Shown: positions 39,192-48,063, counted from the first letter of the stretch. The stretch is 64,000 nucleotides of DNA from Lihuaxuella thermophila (GCF_900110165.1 NZ_FOCQ01000001.1:1-64000); one strand, 5' to 3'. Notes: generated by a model from the sequence alone, not told the origin. A program made the numbers and translations.

Positions 39192-39992
39192 TCAGTCCGG
39201 TGCAATGGTTTCTGTGATTCGCTCGGGATGGGTATATACATTGCATTGATCCCCCCGGATAAATCCGACAACGGTAATGCCGAGCTGATCCGCCAATTGC
39301 AGGGCGAGATCCGTGGGAGCCGACTTGGAAAGAATGATTCCCACCCCGATTTTAGCTGTTTTAAGCAGCACTTCCGAAGAAATGCGGCCGCTGAAAACAA
39401 TCAGTTTATCATGGAGGGGGATCCGGTTTCGCAGCCAGTGGCCGTAGATTTTATCCAATGTATTGTGCCGGCCGATATCCGTCCGGGCGATGAGGATGGA
39501 ATGGGGATCGCACAACGCCGCGTTGTGGACCCCTCCGGTATTTTTAAACTCGGATGAATGTTGCTGCAGCAGCCGCATCAGCCGGAAACATTGTGCGACG
39601 GTGATTTGCGCCCGGGTCAGCACCGTTTTGGCCGTCTTTACATCGTTGTAAAAATAAAAGGATTGCCTGCTTTTGCCGCAGCATGATCCGATGAACCGCT
39701 TGGAATAAAACTCGGCGCCGGCCGGTTTTTGATGGGTGATTTCCACATAGGCAAAACCGCCTTTTTCGTCCAAACTGATCGTTTTGATTTCGTCGGGGAA
39801 GCGGATGACCCCTTCGGAGGCGAGAAAGCCAATGACCAGATCTTCCAGATCCGAGGGGGAACAGACCAGCGTGGCAAATTCATCCCCGTTCAACACAACC
39901 GTCAGCGGATATTCCACTGCGATTTCATCTTCCCGTTCGGTTCGGGAATTCTCTGTATATTTGAAGATATTTCGGTTCGTGGTCAGTTTCAT
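39192..39992 (-). CDS. fdhD: Formate dehydrogenase accessory sulfurtransferase FdhD
   Basis: A 266-residue protein that passes sulfur from a cysteine desulfurase to the Mo-bisMGD cofactor. The cysteine pair is in 'GSCCGKSR'. 'GGVHNAALC', 'DIGRHNTLDKI' and 'GRISSEVLLKTAKIGV' match the family. GAGGGATC precedes the ATG. Divergent from the molybdoenzyme gene it presumably serves. Confidence 0.96.
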   Translation of the reverse strand: MKLTTNRNIFKYTENSRTEREDEIAVEYPLTVVLNGDEFATLVCSPSDLEDLVIGFLASEGVIRFPDEIKTISLDEKGGFAYVEITHQKPAGAEFYSKRFIGSCCGKSRQSFYFYNDVKTAKTVLTRAQITVAQCFRLMRLLQQHSSEFKNTGGVHNAALCDPHSILIARTDIGRHNTLDKIYGHWLRNRIPLHDKLIVFSGRISSEVLLKTAKIGVGIILSKSAPTDLALQLADQLGITVVGFIRGDQCNVYTHPERITETIAPD

Positions 39993-40017
39993 GTCGATCC
40001 CTCATTTGTGTAAGCGG

Positions 40018-40046
40018 TTGTAAGTCTTTTGTTTTCATTATATAAT
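40018..40046 (+). promoter_or_regulatory. Promoter of the fdhF-like leader
   Basis: TTGTAA (40018-40023), a 17-base spacer and TATAAT (40041-40046). Confidence 0.65.
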
Positions 40047-40052
40047 TATTAT

Positions 40053-40199
40053 CAAATATATTCAGGATACAATTGGGACCAATGAAAGTCTGCATTTGTA
40101 CATCAGGTAGTTGGCCCTTTAGTAGCGAACCTGCTAAAGAACTAACAACCGCGGAATTCTCTTTACCTGGCAAAGGGGAATTTTGCGGTTTTTTTGTTG
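40053..40199 (+). promoter_or_regulatory. Structured leader with terminator before the fdhF-like gene (candidate attenuator)
   Basis: From the likely start near 40053 the leader holds a caggt/acctg pair and an overlapping ctttag/ctaaag hairpin (about 40117-40139), which cannot both form. An intrinsic terminator at 40149-40199 (aaccgc...gcggtt with an inner aattctcttt/aaaggggaatt stem, then T run) follows just before the gene. The class is unassigned; it does not visibly match the OFA leader. Confidence 0.6.
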
Positions 40200-40224
40200 G
40201 AAAAGAAAAAATGGGGTGATTCAG

Positions 40225-42579
40225 GTGGGAAAAACAAAACATTCAGGCCCGATGAAACTCTCGAAACTGCCGGACCCCAAACTCTGGGTGAGTCCGGTTC
40301 CCTTCGGCCTGGGGAAAATAAAACCGCATCATATCCGGGATACGCTCAAAGCGGCCTGGGAAAATCGCGACAATCTTTCTTATGCCGTGCGGATTTTAAC
40401 CCGGGGTGTATGCGACGGATGCGCACTCGGCGTGGCCGGACTCCACGATCAGACATTAACCGGGCCTCACCTTTGCACTACGCGGTTGAATGTGCTTCGT
40501 CTGAATACGATGCCGGCGATGAAGCCGGAAGTGATCCACAGCGACATGGAAGAGCTCCGTCAGATGGATAGTACGGCTCTTCGAAAATTGGGGCGCATCC
40601 CGTATCCGCTCATCCGCAGGCGGGGTGAACGCAGATTCACGCGCATCTCCTGGGATCAAGCGCTGGATTTGATTGCGGAAAAAATCAAGAGCATCGATCC
40701 CAAGCAGTTGGCTTTTTACTTGACCTCCCGGGGAACTCCGAATGAGACCTACTATGTGGCTGCAAAAGTGGCCCGGTTCCTGGGAACCAACCATATCGAC
40801 AACGCTTCCCGGATTTGTCACTCCCCCTCCAAGACCGCCTTAAAACGATCGCTTGGGATCGGCGCTTCCAGTTGCAGTTATAAAGATTGGATCGGCACGG
40901 ATGTGCTGGTTTTCTGGGGGAGTGTGGCCGCCAACAATCAGCCGGTGTCCACTAAATACATGTACGCAGCCAAGCGGAAAGGGACGAAAATTATTGTCAT
41001 CAACCCGTACTATGAACCCTCGATGGAAAAATACTGGATTCCTTCCATCCCGGATTCCGCGTTGTTTGGGACCAAGATCGCCGATGATTTCTATCAGGTG
41101 AATATCGGCGGGGATATCGCGTTTATGAACGGGGTGATGAAACACTGGTTTGAAATGGAAGAGACCAGACCCGGATCGGCGATCGATCACGCATTTGTCA
41201 GGAAACATGTGAACGGCTATGAAGCCCTGAAGAGCCACGTGATGAAGTATGACTGGGAAACACTCGAACAATCTTCCGGGCTGTCCCGGGAGCGGATGTG
41301 CGAATTTGCCCAACTTCTCGCAAAAGCCGGGTCTGCGGTATTTGTGTGGTCGATGGGCCTGACGCAACACCGGTTCGGGACGGATAATGTCTCACAGGTG
41401 GCGAATCTGGCTCTGCTCAGAGGATTTTTGGGCCGGGAGCACACAGGAGTGATGCCGATTCGCGGGCATTCCGGCGTGCAGGGTTCGGGTGAAATGGGTG
41501 CCGACCCCTTCAGCTTGCCCGGAGGTGATTTTAAAGAACCGGATATTTCCCGTATCGAAAAAGTCTGGGGGTTTGAACTGCCGAAGTGGCAAGGGGATAT
41601 TGTGGGCGTTACGCTGGAAAATGCGCTTCTTCCCGAAGAACATGAACGTAAGCTGAAGCTTTTCTATACATCGGGCGGAAACTTTCTGGAGACGATGCCG
41701 GATCCCGACTTTGTCAAAAGATGCCTGGAAAGTGTGGACATCCGGGTCCATCAGGATATTATCTTTAATACATCCACCTTTGTCGATGCGAAAGAGGCGG
41801 TCATCGTGTTGCCGGCAATGACCCGTTATGAGATGCCGGGGGGAGTGACGTCGACTTCAACGGAACGGATGGTTTACTTCTCTCCGGAAATCGAGGGCCC
41901 GCGCATCGAAGAAGCCCGCGCGGAATGGGAGATATACCGGGATCTTGCCGTTCGCGTGAAACCGGAACAAAAAGAGTTGATCTGGTTTGATAACGCCCAG
42001 CAAATCCGCGATGAGATTGCCCAAGCGGCTCCCAATTATGACGGCATTCAACATCTGAAAAAGCAGGGAGACGTATTTCAGTGGGGCGGAGCGTGGCTGT
42101 GTGAGAACGGGGTTTGTCCCACGCCTGATGGCCGGGGCAATCTGATCCCCATTGAATTGCCCGAGCTGCAAAAGCCGGAAGGCCACTTTTATCTGACGAC
42201 GCGCCGGGGCAAACAATTTAATTCCATGATTTACAGTGAAACGGACCCGTTCAACCATGCCGGCCGTTATGATGTGCTCATGAATCCGGAGGATGCCGCC
42301 AGATTGGAGGTCGGCGAAGGAGAGGCAGTGGTTGTCTATAATGAACACGGCACGTTTCATGGCCGGGTCAAATTGGATCATGTGAAGCCGGGAAATATTG
42401 AAGTGCATTGGCCGGAAGGAAATGTTCTCATACCCAAGGGTGTGTATGAGAAATATGCCGGCATCCCTGAATACAACACGGCGGTAATTGTGGAAAAGGC
42501 GGAAACCTACCATGCATTCAAAGATACAAAGTATGTGGAGAAACGGGTCGAAGAGCCGGTGACGGAAGCACTTGAGTGA
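40225..42579 (+). CDS. FdhF/YdeP-family molybdopterin oxidoreductase
   Basis: A 784-residue bis-MGD enzyme of the FdhF/YdeP group, related to formate dehydrogenase alpha subunits. Motifs include 'GVCDGCALG' near the N-terminus, 'FYLTSRGTPNETYY', 'SRICHSPSKTALKRSLG', 'RGHSGVQGSGEMG', and the C-terminal cofactor region 'LTTRRGKQFNSM'. There is no selenocysteine TGA and no N-terminal [4Fe-4S] motif of the classic kind, so formate activity is not certain. GTG at 40225 is preferred, with GGGGTG seven bases upstream. The fdhD neighbour supports a formate-type enzyme. Confidence 0.9.
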   Translation: MGKTKHSGPMKLSKLPDPKLWVSPVPFGLGKIKPHHIRDTLKAAWENRDNLSYAVRILTRGVCDGCALGVAGLHDQTLTGPHLCTTRLNVLRLNTMPAMKPEVIHSDMEELRQMDSTALRKLGRIPYPLIRRRGERRFTRISWDQALDLIAEKIKSIDPKQLAFYLTSRGTPNETYYVAAKVARFLGTNHIDNASRICHSPSKTALKRSLGIGASSCSYKDWIGTDVLVFWGSVAANNQPVSTKYMYAAKRKGTKIIVINPYYEPSMEKYWIPSIPDSALFGTKIADDFYQVNIGGDIAFMNGVMKHWFEMEETRPGSAIDHAFVRKHVNGYEALKSHVMKYDWETLEQSSGLSRERMCEFAQLLAKAGSAVFVWSMGLTQHRFGTDNVSQVANLALLRGFLGREHTGVMPIRGHSGVQGSGEMGADPFSLPGGDFKEPDISRIEKVWGFELPKWQGDIVGVTLENALLPEEHERKLKLFYTSGGNFLETMPDPDFVKRCLESVDIRVHQDIIFNTSTFVDAKEAVIVLPAMTRYEMPGGVTSTSTERMVYFSPEIEGPRIEEARAEWEIYRDLAVRVKPEQKELIWFDNAQQIRDEIAQAAPNYDGIQHLKKQGDVFQWGGAWLCENGVCPTPDGRGNLIPIELPELQKPEGHFYLTTRRGKQFNSMIYSETDPFNHAGRYDVLMNPEDAARLEVGEGEAVVVYNEHGTFHGRVKLDHVKPGNIEVHWPEGNVLIPKGVYEKYAGIPEYNTAVIVEKAETYHAFKDTKYVEKRVEEPVTEALE

Positions 42580-42657
42580 ACCGGAAGCGGCCAAGCCGAT
42601 TTTCAACGGGACGGGGACGAAAATCGGCTTGTACCCCTTTGGTTACCACCCAAACCA

Positions 42658-43224
42658 TTATTGCAGAGGGCGGGCAAAATCATTTACCCATATGCGAACC
42701 GTGTCTCCTTGCCGGACGATTCCCGGCCGTTCAACCAAACAGACGATCCCCCTGCGCCGATCGGCTGCCTTCACAAAATTTGCGGCCAGCTTTGGATGAT
42801 GGCTGTTCATCTTTTGAATCACCTCACCCGGCAACCTGCACGGCAAATTTTCGCCCTGACAGATCAACCCCGCCCCGCTGGGAAAGAGCAGGCGGGAACC
42901 CATTGTCAAAGAAGTCAGAGCCGGAATACCCTTCAATAAAAGATTGGCTCCCAGCCATTCGGGCAATACTTCTTCAATACCGAGCCGGTCGGCTATTTCC
43001 TCGCACTCTTCGGCGGACAAGATGGTAATTTGTCTTCGGTTAAAAATTTTTGTCCCCCGCGGGTACATGGGCTGCCTCGAATCGGCCGGGCGGGTGATGC
43101 CAAAATGCCGGTCGCCGGGAATCCCGCCCATTTCAAAATAAGCTTCGGGAATCCGGCGTGTCACGAATGTCTCGGGTTGATCCGCGATCAGGACCGCTTC
43201 CGTTTTGGCTTCGATGATTTTCAA
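42658..43224 (-). CDS. MOSC-domain protein
   Basis: A 188-residue MOSC protein. 'GGIPGDRHFG', 'EWLGANLLLKGIPALTSL' and the conserved cysteine in 'GENLPCRLPG' are typical. MOSC proteins bind molybdenum cofactor and act in sulfur transfer or oxime reduction. It closes the molybdenum island, convergent with the fdhF-like gene. Confidence 0.85.
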   Translation of the reverse strand: MKIIEAKTEAVLIADQPETFVTRRIPEAYFEMGGIPGDRHFGITRPADSRQPMYPRGTKIFNRRQITILSAEECEEIADRLGIEEVLPEWLGANLLLKGIPALTSLTMGSRLLFPSGAGLICQGENLPCRLPGEVIQKMNSHHPKLAANFVKAADRRRGIVCLVERPGIVRQGDTVRIWVNDFARPLQ

Positions 43225-43366
43225 GAGCCTGCCTCACTTTCTGTAACTTGAAATACATGGTATAAATAATCCCCTTTATTTTCCATTATGTCAATGGGGG
43301 ATCCGTTCCTTTATTGACTATTCTGGAAGAAGCAAAGGAAACACCCCTACTTTTGAAACATATTTG

Positions 43367-43396
43367 TTGACTAAAGACAAGGGTTTTTAGCATAAT
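43367..43396 (+). promoter_or_regulatory. Promoter of sodA
   Basis: TTGACT (43367-43372), an 18-base spacer and CATAAT (43391-43396), about 80 bases upstream of the gene. Confidence 0.65.
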
Positions 43397-43478
43397 AAAT
43401 ATGGGTAAACATTATTATGAAAAATCCTTAGGTTGTGCCTGGGGATTTTATCTTATGTCTACATAGGAGGGTTTTGCG

Positions 43479-44090
43479 ATGGCAAAATACGAATTACCCG
43501 CTCTGCCATACGAATTTAACGCTCTGGAACCCCATATCGATGCGCTGACCATGGAGATCCATCATGACCGTCACCACGCTACCTATGTGAATAACCTGAA
43601 TGCCGCACTCGAGGGACATGATGTGGGAGAAAAAACCATCGAGGAATTGATTTCCAACCTCGATGCCCTTCCGGAAAGCATCCGCACCGCAGTTCGCAAC
43701 AACGGCGGAGGACATGCGAACCACTCCCTGTTCTGGCAAATCCTGAGCCCGAACGGTGGCGGAGCCCCGACCGGAGAAGTGGCTGCAGCCATCAACGAAA
43801 CGTTCGGCAGCTTCGAGAAATTTAAGGAGCAGTTCTCCGACGCTGCAGTCAAACGCTTTGGCAGCGGCTGGGCCTGGCTGGTCGTAAAAGACGGCAAGCT
43901 GGCAGTGACCAGCACTCCGAACCAAGACAACCCGCTCATGGAAGGGGCTACTCCGATCCTGGGTCTCGACGTTTGGGAGCATGCTTACTATCTCAAATAT
44001 CAAAACAAACGTCCGGAATACATCAAAGCTTTCTGGAATGTTGTCAACTGGGAAGAAGTAAACAAACGCTATCTCGCTGCACGCGGCTGA
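43479..44090 (+). CDS. sodA: Manganese superoxide dismutase
   Basis: A 203-residue SOD. Metal ligands are His27 ('MEIHHDRHH'), His in 'NHSLFW', and Asp/His in 'DVWEHAYY'. Length and 'GSGWAWLV' match the Mn/Fe family; the Firmicute context favours Mn. Strong AGGAGGG site. It has its own promoter and terminator. Confidence 0.96.
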   Translation: MAKYELPALPYEFNALEPHIDALTMEIHHDRHHATYVNNLNAALEGHDVGEKTIEELISNLDALPESIRTAVRNNGGGHANHSLFWQILSPNGGGAPTGEVAAAINETFGSFEKFKEQFSDAAVKRFGSGWAWLVVKDGKLAVTSTPNQDNPLMEGATPILGLDVWEHAYYLKYQNKRPEYIKAFWNVVNWEEVNKRYLAARG

Positions 44091-44104
44091 TCGGATCAAG
44101 CTCA

Positions 44105-44136
44105 AACACAGCCTGGAAACAGGCTGTGTTTTTTTG
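44105..44136 (+). terminator. Terminator of sodA
   Basis: The stem aacacagcct/aggctgtgtt is followed by five T residues. Confidence 0.92.
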
Positions 44137-44178
44137 TATTTACAGGAAAATGATTCTTTCAAACCCAGTCAATTACTA

Positions 44179-44208
44179 TTGAGGACTTATGAACTCTCTT
44201 TTTATAAT
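44179..44208 (+). promoter_or_regulatory. Promoter of the c-di-AMP riboswitch
   Basis: TTGAGG (44179-44184), an 18-base spacer and a perfect TATAAT (44203-44208). Confidence 0.6.
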
Positions 44209-44229
44209 GGAAAATGTTTTGAACCGGTT

Positions 44230-44358
44230 CAAAAAATCCTAAGCCGAATTCTGTGAAAACAGATACGGGGGATGCAATTTTTTGTGGGGTGAAGCAACTG
44301 TGACGACAGTTGCCGGGATCTCTTCCGTCCCGAACCCGTCAGCTAACCTCGGAGGCAA
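44230..44358 (+). promoter_or_regulatory. c-di-AMP riboswitch (ydaO/yuaA type)
   Basis: Shows the hallmark blocks in order: 'gatacgggggatgcaat', 'ggggtgaagc', 'ccgggatctcttccgtccc', and 'cgaacccgtcagctaacctc'. In ydaO RNAs these build the two c-di-AMP sites. The ribosome site of the cell-wall hydrolase begins a few bases later and no terminator intervenes, so control is probably at translation. Confidence 0.9.
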
Positions 44359-44373
44359 CAAGGAGGAGGATTC

Positions 44374-45048
44374 ATGAAGCGTTTCAAACAATTGTTGGCC
44401 GGCGGAATCGCCGTCGGATTGCTGTTAGGGGCAGCGCCTGTTTCAGGCCACCAAGCAGATGCAGCTTTTCCGTTGTTAAAAGTTGGCCGCAAGAATAATG
44501 CCGCCCAAGTGAAAGATGTGCAACTGCGGCTGAAACAACTCGGTTTTTATCATAAAAAAGTGACTGGCGTCTATGATTCCTATACCCGGGATCAGGTCGT
44601 CAAGTTCCAACGAACATACCACTTGAAATGGATTGACGGAATCGTGGGTCCGGAAACAACGGGCGCATTGAAAAAAGTGACGTTTTCCCAAAAAGAAATT
44701 GACTTGCTTGCCCGCGCCGTCTACAGTGAATCCCGCGGAGAACCGTTTAACGGTCAGGTTGCCGTTGCAGCAGTGGTCTTGAACCGGATCGAATCAGATC
44801 AATTTCCCGATTCGGTCGAACAGGTGGTGTACCAACCGGGAGCCTTTACCGCTGTTGCGGACGGACAGATTAATCTCAAGCCAAACGATTCTGCCTATAA
44901 GGCTGCCTATCAGGCGATCCAAGGCTCAGATCCCACATCCGGCGCTCTGTACTACTACAATCCTGAGACGGCATCTTCCAAGTGGATGAAAAATCGCGCG
45001 AAGAAAATGAAAACCGTAAAAATTGGGAAACACGTATTTATGAAATAA
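44374..45048 (+). CDS. sleB: SleB-type cell wall hydrolase
   Basis: A 224-residue secreted wall hydrolase. A signal peptide ends near 'GHQADA', a peptidoglycan-binding domain covers residues 40-105 ('GVYDSYTRDQVVKFQ'), and a hydrolase_2 catalytic domain follows, with 'ARAVYSESRGEPFNGQVAVAAVV'. This is the layout of spore cortex-lytic SleB or the vegetative CwlJ-like wall hydrolases. c-di-AMP gating is well known for wall hydrolase genes. AGGAGGAGG precedes the ATG. Confidence 0.85.
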   Translation: MKRFKQLLAGGIAVGLLLGAAPVSGHQADAAFPLLKVGRKNNAAQVKDVQLRLKQLGFYHKKVTGVYDSYTRDQVVKFQRTYHLKWIDGIVGPETTGALKKVTFSQKEIDLLARAVYSESRGEPFNGQVAVAAVVLNRIESDQFPDSVEQVVYQPGAFTAVADGQINLKPNDSAYKAAYQAIQGSDPTSGALYYYNPETASSKWMKNRAKKMKTVKIGKHVFMK

Positions 45049-45054
45049 TTTCTC

Positions 45055-45083
45055 AACCCTTGCAGGAAGCTGCAAGGGTTTTT
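45055..45083 (+). terminator. Terminator of the wall hydrolase
   Basis: A stem acccttgca/tgcaagggt with a T run, eight bases after the stop. Confidence 0.9.
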
Positions 45084-45193
45084 GTTTATTTGCCCTACAT
45101 GTGGGGGAAAGTGTAGAATGAGATGGACATTTTTTTTGAGTAATAGAAAGGGGTGTGACTGTCACAAACTATCCCTAAAGGAGGTGGTTTGTG

Positions 45194-45475
45194 ATGGCAC
45201 GTCGGCGAAACAGGAACCGGCTTTTGGTTCCGGAAGCACGCCAGGGTATGGAACAGTTTAAAACAAAAGTGATGAATCAAGTGTTGGGGACTCATTTTCA
45301 AGACTCGGACGAAATAAAAATGGAAGTAGCCAAACAATTGGACATTCCTCTCTCCAAAGAGGGGAACGGCGATTTGAAGGCGGAAGACGCCGGAAAAATC
45401 GGGGGAGCGATCGGCGGCAACATGGTGAAGGAGATGATCCGCCTGGCGGAAAAAAATCTGCTCTCCAAACGATGA
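45194..45475 (+). CDS. Alpha/beta-type small acid-soluble spore protein (atypical, long)
   Basis: A 93-residue SASP-like protein. The C-terminal half fits the SspF subgroup: 'DEIKMEVAKQL' with the GPR protease cut site Glu, then 'AEDAGKIGG' and 'GGNMVKEMIRLAE', a DNA-binding helix. An extra N-terminal part ('LLVPEARQGMEQFK') looks like a second copy of the first SASP helix. It should coat spore DNA. The site AAAGGAGGTGG is perfect. It is direct evidence that the host makes endospores. Confidence 0.8.
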   Translation: MARRRNRNRLLVPEARQGMEQFKTKVMNQVLGTHFQDSDEIKMEVAKQLDIPLSKEGNGDLKAEDAGKIGGAIGGNMVKEMIRLAEKNLLSKR

Positions 45476-45584
45476 TCATTCGATATTAATAATCGATTAA
45501 CTTTGTTTAAGTTTGGTGGATGAATCAGTTTTGCAGCTCAAAATCAGTATAATGGGGATAGATGGGTACAAGGAGGGAGTCACC

Positions 45585-46709
45585 ATCGAACGTGTCTTAC
45601 TGCTTTCCATGGGCTTTGGTACGGGTCATAACGCCGCTGCAAAAGCTTTAAAAATTCATTTTGAACAACTGCCCGGAGTAAAAGCGGAGGCGGTGGACCT
45701 TTTGGAGTTGATTCCTAACACCTTTCATCCCCTTTTGCAATCCGGCTATCTCGGCATGTTGAATAAGTTTCCTTCATTTTATCATTATTTGTATGACTGG
45801 ACTCATCAATCCCGTGTTGTCAGGTATGTATCCAGCGAGTTAATCGAGAAGATGGGTTGGAGCATTCGCAAAAAGTTAACCACTGTTTTTTCTGAAGTTG
45901 AGCCGACCCGAATCGTATCTACCCACCCTTTCGGACTCTTGATGTGCCCCTCCGGATGGGAGGATGTGCCCACTGTCGGTGTGTTGACCGACTATGAATT
46001 GCATCCCATTTGGCTGGCCCGGGCTCCTAAGGTACTCTGTGTACCGAAGTGTCTGCTCAGGCAAAATCAGTTGGAGCGGATTCAGTGGAGGACCGGCCTG
46101 GAATTGTGTGAAACCGGACTGCCGATCCGGCGGGAATTTTATGAATCTGTTTCGATGGAAGAGGCCCGCCTTCAGCTGGGTTTGGACTTGAAACGGCCTG
46201 TCGTCTTAATCATGGGCGGCGGCACGGGTCTGGGCCCTATGGAACATCTGGTCAAAGAGTTGTCCCCATTAAAGCACATCCAGTTTATCGTACTTACCGG
46301 AAACAACCGCAGCCTGTATGAACGATTGGAGAACAGGTATGCGTGCCCCCACATCCGCATCGAGGGATTTCGCGATGATATTCCGCTTTGGATGTCGGCA
46401 GCGGACCTGCTGGTCACCAAACCGGGCGGGGTTACGATTAGTGAAGCGATTGCCAAGCGGCTGCCCATGTTCTTGTTCGAAGCATTTCCCGGACAAGAGC
46501 AAGCCAATCAGGAATATTTAATTCATCATCGGGTGGCGGTGGCCACACGGCCGTCCACGATTCGCGTTCAAATCAGGAAATTTTTCTCGCCGGATTTCAA
46601 AAGGGAGAAAATTAGAGACCGTTTTCAGCCTCTGATGGCTCCCGATGCGGCCCGTCAGATTGTCAGCGAAACATTTAAAGCCAAAGTTCCCTTTATGCAG
46701 ACTTTATGA
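45585..46709 (+). CDS. Diacylglycerol glycosyltransferase-like protein (MGDG synthase/UgtP family)
   Basis: A 374-residue GT28-type glycosyltransferase. The N-terminal motif 'SMGFGTGHNAAAKAL', 'ELHPIW' and the UDP-sugar site 'VTKPGGVTISEAIAKRLP' mark the MGDG-synthase/UgtP family that glycosylates diacylglycerol. Start choice: AGGAGG (45571-45576) lies eight bases before ATC at 45585, which puts the family N-terminus exactly in place. The only nearby ATG (45552) overlaps a TATAAT box and has no ribosome site; a GTG at 45513 also lacks one. So this gene probably starts at ATC. Confidence 0.85.
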   Translation: MERVLLLSMGFGTGHNAAAKALKIHFEQLPGVKAEAVDLLELIPNTFHPLLQSGYLGMLNKFPSFYHYLYDWTHQSRVVRYVSSELIEKMGWSIRKKLTTVFSEVEPTRIVSTHPFGLLMCPSGWEDVPTVGVLTDYELHPIWLARAPKVLCVPKCLLRQNQLERIQWRTGLELCETGLPIRREFYESVSMEEARLQLGLDLKRPVVLIMGGGTGLGPMEHLVKELSPLKHIQFIVLTGNNRSLYERLENRYACPHIRIEGFRDDIPLWMSAADLLVTKPGGVTISEAIAKRLPMFLFEAFPGQEQANQEYLIHHRVAVATRPSTIRVQIRKFFSPDFKREKIRDRFQPLMAPDAARQIVSETFKAKVPFMQTL

Positions 46710-46753
46710 CGAGTCTGCATTCTTGTATATTTTTTGAAAGAGGAGGGATCGGC

Positions 46754-47788
46754 TTGAAACTGGTTACCTACATCATCCGGGCGGATGAGCTGAACATTCA
46801 GATGAATGAAAGCGCAGGAGCCCGCCTGGGTTGGTTGGCAGACTCGTATGTGGTGGACGCGGTGTTCGCCCAGCGCTGGCTGGAAGCCAACAGAGGGATC
46901 TCCTTTCCGCATTCGTTGCCGGCCGATATCTTGACTTTGTTGACCAGGGGAGCAACTGAGCTTCAGATGTTGAAAGAGGTGGGACGGCTTCTTCGAAATG
47001 AAGACCTTCCCCGCCTTCGTGTGGAGGGAGAGCCGGTGGCTGTCTTGCTCAGCGAGGTCCGATTGCTGGCTCCTGTTCCGATGCCGACCAGCGTCCGCGA
47101 TTTTTACGCTTTTGAGCAACATGTGAAAACCTCCCGCCAAAGGCGCGGCCTGGAAATGATTCCGGAGTGGTACCAGATCCCCGTTTTTTATTTTTCCAAC
47201 CACAGATCGATTGTCGGGCCGGAAGCGGCTGTCGCCAAACCTTCGTATACGGAATGGCTGGACTTCGAGCTGGAGGTTGCTTGTGTGATTGGAAAAAAAG
47301 GAAAAAATATACCGGCTGACCGTGCCTTGGAGTACATAGCGGGCTTTACCATCATGAACGATTGGAGCGCCCGCGATATGCAGCGGCAGGAGATGAAAGT
47401 GGGTTTGGGGCCGGCCAAGGGAAAAGATTTCGCTACCTCCTTAGGGCCGTATCTCGTTACCTTGGATGAGCTGGAGGACCGCCGAACCGGACACCATTGG
47501 GACTTGCAAATGACCGCGAAAGTCAACGGCAAACCACTCTCCAGCGGCAATATGAAGGATCTTTATTGGAGCTTCCCCCAGATGATCGAAAGGGCTTCAC
47601 TCGAGTGTGAGCTGGTCCCCGGCGATGTGATCGGTTCAGGAACGGTTGGAACCGGCTGTATTCTGGAGCTTGGCCCCGAGGTGCACCGCTGGCTGCAACC
47701 GGGAGATGTCGTCGAACTGGAGATCGAGCGGTTGGGAGTGCTGAGCAACCGGATCGTAAAAAGCGAATCATCTCTGTTGCCCAAATAG
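46754..47788 (+). CDS. Fumarylacetoacetate hydrolase family protein
   Basis: A 344-residue FAH-superfamily enzyme. The fold and metal site are shown by 'FELEVACVIGKKG', 'GFTIMNDWSARDMQ', 'GKDFATSLGPYL', and 'GDVIGSGTVGTGC'. Members hydrolyse or decarboxylate beta-diketo acids such as fumarylacetoacetate; the exact substrate is open. TTG start with AGGAGGG six bases upstream. No aromatic catabolism genes are adjacent. Confidence 0.85.
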   Translation: MKLVTYIIRADELNIQMNESAGARLGWLADSYVVDAVFAQRWLEANRGISFPHSLPADILTLLTRGATELQMLKEVGRLLRNEDLPRLRVEGEPVAVLLSEVRLLAPVPMPTSVRDFYAFEQHVKTSRQRRGLEMIPEWYQIPVFYFSNHRSIVGPEAAVAKPSYTEWLDFELEVACVIGKKGKNIPADRALEYIAGFTIMNDWSARDMQRQEMKVGLGPAKGKDFATSLGPYLVTLDELEDRRTGHHWDLQMTAKVNGKPLSSGNMKDLYWSFPQMIERASLECELVPGDVIGSGTVGTGCILELGPEVHRWLQPGDVVELEIERLGVLSNRIVKSESSLLPK

Positions 47789-47813
47789 TTCATCAGAAAG
47801 ATTATTTTTTCTA

Positions 47814-47842
47814 TTGACAAAAAACATTTGTTTGTCCATAAT
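47814..47842 (+). promoter_or_regulatory. Promoter of the SAM riboswitch
   Basis: TTGACA (47814-47819), a 17-base spacer and CATAAT (47837-47842). Confidence 0.8.
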
Positions 47843-47884
47843 AGACTCTAAATATCTGACAACTGGATATCATTTGGGATTTTT

Positions 47885-48040
47885 TTATCGAGAGAGGCGG
47901 AGGGACTGGCCCGATGAAGCCCGGCAACCGGTTTGCCTTGCTCAGAGGCAAATGAGGTGCCAAATCCTGCAGTGCCGAGCACTGAGAGATAAGAAGGTCC
48001 GGAGTTTTGATCACCCTCTTCTTATCTGAAGAGGGTTTTT
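47885..48040 (+). promoter_or_regulatory. SAM-I (S-box) riboswitch with terminator
   Basis: The aptamer (47885-47994) carries the S-box core 'gagagaggcggaggg', 'ggcccgatgaagcccggcaacc' and 'gaggtgcc', closed by ttatc/gataa. The intrinsic terminator accctcttc/gaagagggt with a T run lies at 48013-48040; its loop 'ttatct' can pair with the P1 strand to antiterminate. High SAM should switch hom off. Confidence 0.95.
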
Positions 48041-48063
48041 ATTTATCCTGGGGAGGGAGAGCG

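Noticed and set aside
42572-42799. Plus-strand frame starting at the end of the fdhF-like gene
   Set aside because: Most of it is antisense to the MOSC gene, and it has no family match.
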